This document shows, piece by piece, positions 6,972 to 11,967 of a stretch of DNA of 11,967 nucleotides. The stretch's first letter is position 1; the number at the start of each line of letters is the position of its first letter. The position numbers were made by a program, and so were the translations under genes. This stretch comes from UMGS1519 sp963621885. Lineage in GTDB: Bacteria > Actinomycetota > Coriobacteriia > Coriobacteriales > Eggerthellaceae. The notes under the pieces were generated by a model. The model made no database searches and had not been told where the DNA came from. It was given only the letters and a program-made list of their open reading frames with translations. Where the stretch lies: the NCBI GenBank assembly GCA_963621885.1, contig CAVFFT010000083.1:1-11967 (forward strand), written 5' to 3'.

Positions 6972-6989
6972 TTATTCCCACTCAATCGT
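6972..6989 (-). repeat. Putative proximal att site within guaA 3' end
   Basis: This is the guaA stop codon (TAA, 6972-6974) and the codons for its final TIEWE. The core 6975-6989 is repeated imperfectly, in the same orientation, at 97-111. The 3' end of guaA is a recurrent target of tyrosine-recombinase genomic islands, which keep the gene intact by supplying its last codons. That matches the intact frame and the abrupt change to accessory DNA at this point. Confidence 0.65.
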
Positions 6990-8567
6990 TGCGGGCGGCT
7001 TGCTCGTGATGTCGTAGCACACGCGGTTGGCGCCCGGGACCTCGGCGACGATGCGGCTCGAGATGCGGGTCAGCACGTCGTAGGGGAGCTTGGCCCAGTC
7101 GGCGGTCATGGCGTCGCTGCTCTCCACCGCGCGCAGGATGATGGGGCGCTGGTAGGTGCGCTCGTCGCCCATGACACCCACGCTCTTGATGTCGGGCAGC
7201 ACGGCGAAATACTGCCAGCAGCTGTGGGCGCTGTTGCGCTCGCCGGTCTCCTGGTACAGGCGCTCGTTGTAGGCGTCGAGCTCCTCGCGCACGATGGCGT
7301 CGGCGTTCTTCAGAATCTCCAGTTTCTCGGGGCTTACCGCGCCGATGATGCGGATGGCCAGGCCGGGGCCGGGGAAGGGCTGGCGGTGTACGATGTGGTC
7401 GGGCAAGCCGAGCGCGGTGCCCAGCGCGCGGACCTCGTCCTTGAAGAAGTGGTCAAGCGGCTCGATCAGGTCGAAGTGCACGCCTTCGGGGAAGGGAATC
7501 AGATTGTGGTGGCTCTTGATGGTGGATGCCTTGCCGCCGGTCTTGCGCGCGCCACTCTCGATGATGTCGGGGTAGATGGTACCCTGCGCCAGGTACGTCA
7601 CGGGCTTGCCATCGGTTTCGAGCTGCTGCGCCACGGCGAAGAACTCATTCCAGAACTGCGTGCCGATGATGCGGCGCTTCTGCTCGGGTTCGGTCACGCC
7701 GTCAAGCAGCTTCGCGTAACGCTCTTCGGCATGCACATGGATGAAGTCGACGTCGAACTGCTTCGTGAACACTTCCTCAACCTGCTCGGGCTCGTTCTTG
7801 CGCAGCAGGCCATGATTGATGAACACGCAGGTCATCTGCTTGCCGATAGCACGTGCGCCCAGCGCGGCGACAACGGAGGAATCGACGCCGCCGGAAAGCG
7901 CCAGAATCACGCGGTCGTTGCCGACCTTTTCGCGGAATTCGGCGGTCATGGTCTCAACGAGATTGTCCATGGTCCAGCTCGCTTCGAAGCCGCAGACATC
8001 GAACAGGAAGTTCTTCAGCATCTGCTGGCCGTATTCGGAATGCTTGACCTCGGGATGGAACTGCGTGGCATACAGCTGACAATCCGCGCATTCCATGCTC
8101 GCCACGGGGCAGGTGTCGGTGGAAGAGGTGATGGTGAAGCCATCAGGCACGATGTCAACCGCGTCGCGATGGCTCATCCACACGGTCTGTCCTTCGGGCG
8201 TGCCGGCGAGCAGGCGGCTTTCACCACCCAGATGCAGCGTTGCGGGGCCGTATTCGCCCTTCTCGGTGTGGCCCACGTGGCCGCCGAGCGTCTTCGCCAT
8301 GATCTGCTGGCCATAGCAGAAGCCCAGAATGGGAAGGCCCATGTCGAACACCGCCGGGTCGACGCCGGGAGCGTCCTCGGCGTACACGCTTGCGGGGCCG
8401 CCGGAAAGAATAATCGCGCCCGGGCCCGCTGCGGCGATTTCGTCTGCCGGCGTGTCGCAGGGCATAATCTCCGAATACACATGCAGATCGCGCACGCGTC
8501 GGGCAATGAGCTGCCCATACTGTGCTCCGAAGTCCAAGACGATGACCTTCTGCTGCTGCGACGCCAT
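6972..8567 (-). CDS. guaA: GMP synthase (glutamine-hydrolysing)
   Basis: This cytosolic enzyme converts XMP to GMP using ATP and glutamine, the last step of guanine nucleotide synthesis. The 531-residue length is normal. The N-terminal class I glutamine amidotransferase domain shows DFGAQYGQL at 12-20, nucleophile Cys84 in GFCYGQQ, and His171 and Glu173 in QFHPEV. The ATP pyrophosphatase domain has the PP-loop SGGVDS at 225-230. The dimerisation domain runs to the typical C-terminus KPPATIEWE. The ATG at 8567 is preceded by an AAGG-type site about 10 nt upstream. It is monocistronic here, convergent with the island operon, and ends at the terminator at 6821-6858. The gene is intact even though the insertion point falls on its last codons. 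Confidence 0.98.
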   Translation of the reverse strand: MASQQQKVIVLDFGAQYGQLIARRVRDLHVYSEIMPCDTPADEIAAAGPGAIILSGGPASVYAEDAPGVDPAVFDMGLPILGFCYGQQIMAKTLGGHVGHTEKGEYGPATLHLGGESRLLAGTPEGQTVWMSHRDAVDIVPDGFTITSSTDTCPVASMECADCQLYATQFHPEVKHSEYGQQMLKNFLFDVCGFEASWTMDNLVETMTAEFREKVGNDRVILALSGGVDSSVVAALGARAIGKQMTCVFINHGLLRKNEPEQVEEVFTKQFDVDFIHVHAEERYAKLLDGVTEPEQKRRIIGTQFWNEFFAVAQQLETDGKPVTYLAQGTIYPDIIESGARKTGGKASTIKSHHNLIPFPEGVHFDLIEPLDHFFKDEVRALGTALGLPDHIVHRQPFPGPGLAIRIIGAVSPEKLEILKNADAIVREELDAYNERLYQETGERNSAHSCWQYFAVLPDIKSVGVMGDERTYQRPIILRAVESSDAMTADWAKLPYDVLTRISSRIVAEVPGANRVCYDITSKPPATIEWE

Positions 8568-8875
8568 GTGGAACCGCCCTTCCGTTCTGGGTTTTCTTCT
8601 TTTAGATATTGTTATCGTTCTGGCATTATTCCAGTTCCGAATTGTCCATTCCGCACATAGTAGCCGAAATTCACGCAGAATACCGCGCGGCGGCGCTTGC
8701 GGCGGAGTTTATGGCGCCCTCGCATGGGAGCGCGCTTGTCTCTGGCTGCCGCGCTGGGGAAGGGGAGCACCGGGAATCGGGGCATGTCGGGGAAGAGGCA
8801 GTGATTGCTTGACGGGTGGCTGCCAGAGCGACGCGTGCGCATAATGTGGCGCGTTCGTGCCTGGCGCGCGGCGTG
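8568..8875. other. Intergenic region between guaA and chorismate mutase
   Basis: This divergent spacer must hold the guaA promoter and upstream sequence of the chorismate mutase gene. An AT-rich stretch at about 8594-8640 is the likely guaA promoter zone, but I find no pair of hexamers at good spacing on the minus strand. The remainder is GC-rich. TTGACG at 8809-8814 and CATAAT at 8840-8845 look promoter-like, but their 25-bp spacing is too long. Short frames crossing the region lack ribosome binding sites. No purine riboswitch-like structure was evident by eye. Confidence 0.5.
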
Positions 8876-8934
8876 TGCTAATCTGACCCGGCACGTAAAG
8901 CCGGAATGTTGGCGAGACATCGCCGTTTGGGAGG
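8876..8934 (+). promoter_or_regulatory. Extended -10 and structured leader of chorismate mutase
   Basis: TGC followed by TAATCT (8876-8884) forms a plausible extended -10, similar in layout to the one before pcrA. Two hairpins follow: CCGGC/GCCGG (8888-8892 with 8900-8904, 7-nt loop) and GGCGA/TCGCC (8911-8915 with 8920-8924, 4-nt loop). A strong GGGAGG ribosome binding site (8929-8934) then sits 6 nt before the ATG. No T-tract follows either hairpin, so termination is unlikely; an effect on mRNA stability or translation is possible. Confidence 0.45.
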
Positions 8935-8940
8935 AAGTCC

Positions 8941-9219
8941 ATGGATCGAGAAGAGGCCCTTGCGAAAATCGAAGAGCACCGTCGCGAAATCGATTCCATC
9001 GACAAGCGCCTTGTCGCGCTTCTCAACGAGCGCGAACGCCACTCGATGGACATCCGCCATCTGAAGCCCGCCGCAAACATGCCGCTTTTCGACCCCGCCC
9101 GCGAGGATGCCATTTTCGACAAGATTCGCTCGTACAACGAAGGCCCGCTGGTGGACGACAAGCTCTGCGAAATCTATGCGACGCTGCTTAAGGTGATGAA
9201 GGAGAATCCCGAAAGCTAG
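8941..9219 (+). CDS. Chorismate mutase, AroQ type
   Basis: The 92-residue protein is an all-helical AroQ-fold chorismate mutase, converting chorismate to prephenate for phenylalanine and tyrosine synthesis in the cytosol. Residues equivalent to the known active site are visible: Arg14 in HRREIDSID, Arg31 in LLNERER, Lys42 in RHLKP, and Asp51, Arg54 and Glu55 in DPARED. The length fits a stand-alone domain with no fused prephenate dehydratase or dehydrogenase. I did not find an obvious counterpart of the C-terminal glutamine of the E. coli enzyme. A strong GGGAGG site precedes the ATG by 6 nt. It is followed by pcrA on the same strand 105 bp away, which has its own promoter. Confidence in the family is high. 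Confidence 0.92.
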   Translation: MDREEALAKIEEHRREIDSIDKRLVALLNERERHSMDIRHLKPAANMPLFDPAREDAIFDKIRSYNEGPLVDDKLCEIYATLLKVMKENPES

Positions 9220-9285
9220 ATTCGGCGGTAGGCATTCAATCCGCCTCTGTCGCTTGTGTGAGGTCAGTTCCGAGCCGCGGCATGC

Positions 9286-9294
9286 TGCTATACT
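9286..9294 (+). promoter_or_regulatory. Extended -10 promoter of pcrA
   Basis: TGC followed by TATACT matches an extended -10 element with five of six -10 bases in consensus. No good -35 is seen upstream, as is common for extended -10 promoters. Predicted start is near 9301, about 25 nt before the GTG start codon. It lies between the chorismate mutase stop and pcrA, so pcrA need not depend on read-through. Confidence 0.6.
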
Positions 9295-9324
9295 TGCAAG
9301 CCGTTTTCGTGGTGAGGAGCAGAA

Positions 9325-11838
9325 GTGGTCGAGTACGATTCCCTGAATGAGGCGCAATACGAGGCAGTCATGTGCACCGAAGGTCCCCTTCTGGTGCTGG
9401 CAGGCGCCGGATCAGGCAAAACGCGCGTTCTAACCTATCGCATCGCCCACCTGCTGCAGGACTGCGGCGCCGCGCCGTGGGAGATTCTCGCCATCACCTT
9501 CACAAACAAGGCCGCCCGCGAAATGCGCGAGCGTCTGCAAGGCCTCGTGGGCCGCGCGGCACGCGGCATGTGGGTTTCGACCTTCCACAGCATGTGCGTG
9601 CGCATCCTGCGTGCCGATGCCGAGGTGCTTGGCTTCACGCGCAACTTCACCATTTACGACACCGACGATTCCAAGCGGCTGATCAAAGAGATCATGGACA
9701 TGCTTCAGATAGATCCGAAGCGTTTCTCCGATAAGCTCATTCGAGGCCGCATTTCCGATGCGAAGAACCATCTGATTGTCGCGGAGGAATTCGCCGCGCA
9801 GGCGAAGGATCCGGTGGCGAAGGTCGTGGCGCGCGTATACCCCGAATACCAGCGCCGCTTGAAGGCCGCAAACGCCCTCGACTTCGATGACCTGCTGCTC
9901 TACGCCTATTTGCTCTTCAAGCATCATCCCGAGGTGCTTTCCGCCTACCAGGACCGCTTCCGCTACTTGCTGGTGGATGAGTACCAGGACACCAACCATG
10001 CGCAATATGCGCTGTGCGAAATGCTCGCGCGCAAGAGCCGCAACATCATGGTGGTGGGCGACGACGACCAGTCCATCTATTCCTGGCGTGGCGCTGACAT
10101 TCGCAACATTCTGGAATTCGAGCAGGGCTATCCCGAGGCCCATGTGGTCAAGCTCGAGGAGAACTACCGCAGCACGGGCAACATTCTTGCCGCCGCGAAT
10201 GCGGTCATCGCGAACAACCACAACCGCAAGGACAAGTGTCTGCGCGCCACGCGCGGCGACGGCGAGCCGCTTTCGGTGTATATGGCCTCCGACGAGCGGG
10301 ACGAGGGACGCTGGATCGCAGGCGAAATCGAGGCCTGTCACCGTCAAGGCGAATCCTACGAGGAAATGGCGGTGTTCTACCGCACGAACGCGCAAAGCCG
10401 CATGCTTGAGGACATGCTCCTGCGTGCGGGCGTTCCGTACCGTATTGTGGGCGGCACGCGATTCTTCGACCGCGCGGAAATTCGCAATGTGCTCGCCTAT
10501 CTTACGCTTGCGCTGAATCCCGCCGATGACATGGCGGCGAAGCGCGTGGTGAACGTTCCGCGCCGCGGCATTGGCAAGACGACCATCGAGGCGGTTGAGG
10601 CGATTCAGGCGCGCGAGGGCCTTTGCTTCATGGATGCGGCCGCGCTTGCGACGACCGATGAGAGCCTGCGTCCGGCAGCTCGCCGCGCGCTTGCGGAATT
10701 CACGAGCCTTGTCCTTGAGGTGGGAACCTATGGGGGAGACCTGCCCGAAATCGTCAAGGCCATCATCGACAAGTCGGGTCTTATCGAAGGCTACGAGCTG
10801 GAGAATTCCGATGAGGCGCGCACGCGTATCGAGAACATTCGCGAGTTCTCGAGCGTTGTCGAGGAGTTCAGCGAGAGTCATCCCGAAGAGGAGACCCCTT
10901 ATGAGGCTCCGACGGTGGGGGCATCGGCGGCGGACGCCGCGTCGGGGGCGGCTGCAAGCGAAGTGGCGGCTGCGACTGTAGCTGTGCCGCAGGTTGCCGG
11001 CGTGCTAGGCGAGGCCACCGGCGCAGCCGAAAGCGCTCCGGCTGGAGTTACCGCAGATGAGGGGGTCGCTCCGCAAGCGGGAGCCACTCCGCAAGCAAGC
11101 GCCGCTCCGCGTTTGCGCACCTTGTCGGGCAATTCGCTTGCCGACTTCGTCGAATGGATCGCATTGCGCACCGACCTCGACACTACGAACGAGTCGAACA
11201 AATGCGTCACCCTCATGACGGTGCATGCCGCTAAGGGCCTCGAGTTCGACGTCGTCTTTGTTGCCGGCATGGAAGAGGGCCTGTTCCCCCATGCGAGCAA
11301 CCAGTTCGATCCGGTTGCGGTGGAGGAGGAGCGTCGTCTTGCCTATGTCGCGATAACCCGCGCGCGCAAGCGGCTCTATCTCACAGCCGCCCAATCGCGC
11401 AAGATCTTCGGCCAGACGTCCACCAATCCCGCCTCGCGTTTCCTTCAGGAGATTCCCCGCGAGCTGCGCCGTACGAAAGGCGTGGGAAGCGCGGGCTATT
11501 CCGGCACGGGCTGGGAAAAGCGGGGAAGTCGTCGGGGCATTTCGGGTTCCGGTACCGAGGCGGGCGAGGGTCACGTGTTTGGAGGCGCGGCGGGCATCGC
11601 AAATTCCACGCGCAACAAGATGCGTTCTTCATCCGCAGGGCGTGCGGGTTCCGCAGGCGTGACGCACCAGGTTGACACGACGCAGACCTTTGCGGTGGGG
11701 GACGTGGTCGACCACAAGGTCTTCGGGCGCGGTGTCATCAAGGCGATTGACGGCGACGTCTTGACGGTGCGTTTCAAGAAGACCGCTTCCACCAAGAAGC
11801 TCATGCGCGGTTACGCGCCCCTCGTGAAAATCAATTAG
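9325..11838 (+). CDS. pcrA: ATP-dependent DNA helicase PcrA/UvrD
   Basis: This SF1A 3'-5' helicase acts in nucleotide excision repair, replication restart and removal of stalled complexes. At 837 residues all motifs are present: Q-motif LNEAQYEAV (7-15), Walker A AGAGSGKT (26-33), motif Ia AITFTNKAA, motif II VDEYQDT (217-223), motif III VVGDDDQSIYSWRGAD, motif IV LEENYRST, motif V VHAAKGLEF from 633 and motif VI YVAITRARKRL. The GTG start is preceded by GAGGAG (9314-9319) at 5 nt. Between ENIREFSSVVEEFSES and SLADFVEWIA, in the domain 2B region, sits an Ala/Pro/Gly-rich low-complexity insert of about 70 residues (about 525-595). The C-terminus (about 788-837, VGDVVDHKVFGRGVI) is the Tudor-like domain that contacts RNA polymerase in PcrA and UvrD. 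The gene is complete. Confidence 0.96.
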   Translation: MVEYDSLNEAQYEAVMCTEGPLLVLAGAGSGKTRVLTYRIAHLLQDCGAAPWEILAITFTNKAAREMRERLQGLVGRAARGMWVSTFHSMCVRILRADAEVLGFTRNFTIYDTDDSKRLIKEIMDMLQIDPKRFSDKLIRGRISDAKNHLIVAEEFAAQAKDPVAKVVARVYPEYQRRLKAANALDFDDLLLYAYLLFKHHPEVLSAYQDRFRYLLVDEYQDTNHAQYALCEMLARKSRNIMVVGDDDQSIYSWRGADIRNILEFEQGYPEAHVVKLEENYRSTGNILAAANAVIANNHNRKDKCLRATRGDGEPLSVYMASDERDEGRWIAGEIEACHRQGESYEEMAVFYRTNAQSRMLEDMLLRAGVPYRIVGGTRFFDRAEIRNVLAYLTLALNPADDMAAKRVVNVPRRGIGKTTIEAVEAIQAREGLCFMDAAALATTDESLRPAARRALAEFTSLVLEVGTYGGDLPEIVKAIIDKSGLIEGYELENSDEARTRIENIREFSSVVEEFSESHPEEETPYEAPTVGASAADAASGAAASEVAAATVAVPQVAGVLGEATGAAESAPAGVTADEGVAPQAGATPQASAAPRLRTLSGNSLADFVEWIALRTDLDTTNESNKCVTLMTVHAAKGLEFDVVFVAGMEEGLFPHASNQFDPVAVEEERRLAYVAITRARKRLYLTAAQSRKIFGQTSTNPASRFLQEIPRELRRTKGVGSAGYSGTGWEKRGSRRGISGSGTEAGEGHVFGGAAGIANSTRNKMRSSSAGRAGSAGVTHQVDTTQTFAVGDVVDHKVFGRGVIKAIDGDVLTVRFKKTASTKKLMRGYAPLVKIN

Positions 11839-11893
11839 CAGGTCGCCGCATACGTGGCATTCGTCGAGGCGTACGGTCTCGCGGTTGAACGTT

Positions 11894-11964
11894 GCGGCTT
11901 CCCGCTTTTAGGCGCGCGATTTGCGGCCCGACGCTGCGCGGGTCGCCGCAGGCTTTTGTTTCTT
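11894..11964 (+). terminator. Terminator region after pcrA
   Basis: A small GCGG-CTTC-CCGC hairpin (11894-11905) is followed by TTTTA. A larger one, with GCGG and CCCG (11923-11930) pairing with CGGG (11939-11942) and CCGC (11946-11949) across a small bulge, is followed by AGGC and then TTTTGTTTCTTT. The second has the form of an intrinsic terminator for pcrA. No start of a further gene is seen before the window ends. Confidence 0.6.
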
Positions 11965-11967
11965 TAG

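Noticed and set aside
7224..8660. Plus-strand 478-residue frame opposite guaA
   Set aside because: It is a shadow of high-GC guaA codons. Its His/Val/Gly-rich sequence shows no known motif.
8609..8812. Small plus-strand frame between guaA and chorismate mutase
   Set aside because: It starts at TTG without a ribosome binding site and overlaps the guaA promoter zone.
8809..8845. TTGACG and CATAAT as a chorismate mutase promoter
   Set aside because: The 25-bp spacing is far from the 16-18 bp needed. The extended -10 at 8876-8884 is better placed.
9430..10881. Minus-strand 483-residue frame opposite pcrA
   Set aside because: It is a shadow frame in GC-rich DNA; pcrA has every helicase motif in the other frame.

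Overview
The window looks like part of a high-GC actinobacterial chromosome, most likely Coriobacteriia/Eggerthellaceae-like. I infer this from codon use and the look of the GuaA and PcrA proteins, not from a database search. Two kinds of DNA meet here. Positions 6972-11967 are GC-rich housekeeping DNA: guaA (GMP synthase, minus strand), a stand-alone AroQ-type chorismate mutase, and a PcrA/UvrD repair helicase. Positions of about 94-6971 are an accessory block inserted exactly at the 3' end of guaA, a site long known to be used by genomic islands.

The accessory block is bounded by two imperfect direct repeats, 97-111 and 6975-6989. Both encode the last residues of GuaA (TIEWE-stop) on the minus strand. 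Just inside the ends lie copies of a GGGACAAA-type motif, including a large imperfect palindrome at 204-289. I read these as att sites with arm-type integrase sites. No integrase is present, so any recombinase would lie left of the window or has been lost.

The block holds three genes. A DUF3800 protein (414-1088, minus) is driven by a near-consensus promoter and has a structured, attenuator-like leader. Divergent from it is a tight two-gene operon that is visibly AT-richer than its surroundings. Its first gene encodes a 967-residue protein with an N-terminal NERD-type nuclease domain, an SF1 helicase core and a C-terminal tail containing a duplicated small alpha/beta unit. Its second gene, 10 bp downstream with a ribosome binding site overlapping the first gene's stop, encodes an 804-residue protein. 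That protein has an N-terminal helical TPR-like region and two tandem cold-shock/OB-like units at its C-terminus.

I do not recognise this nuclease-helicase plus TPR/cold-shock pair as a named system. It is the best candidate in the window for an undescribed nucleic-acid-targeting defence or conflict module. Its location in a guaA island, its foreign composition, its tight coupling and the adjacent DUF3800 gene all fit that reading. The idea rests on architecture and context only.

Beyond the island, guaA terminates at a strong hairpin that lies inside the inserted DNA. The chorismate mutase and pcrA each have their own candidate extended -10 promoter. PcrA carries an alanine-rich insert in domain 2B and a C-terminal Tudor-like domain. 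No tRNA, rRNA, CRISPR array or insertion sequence was found.
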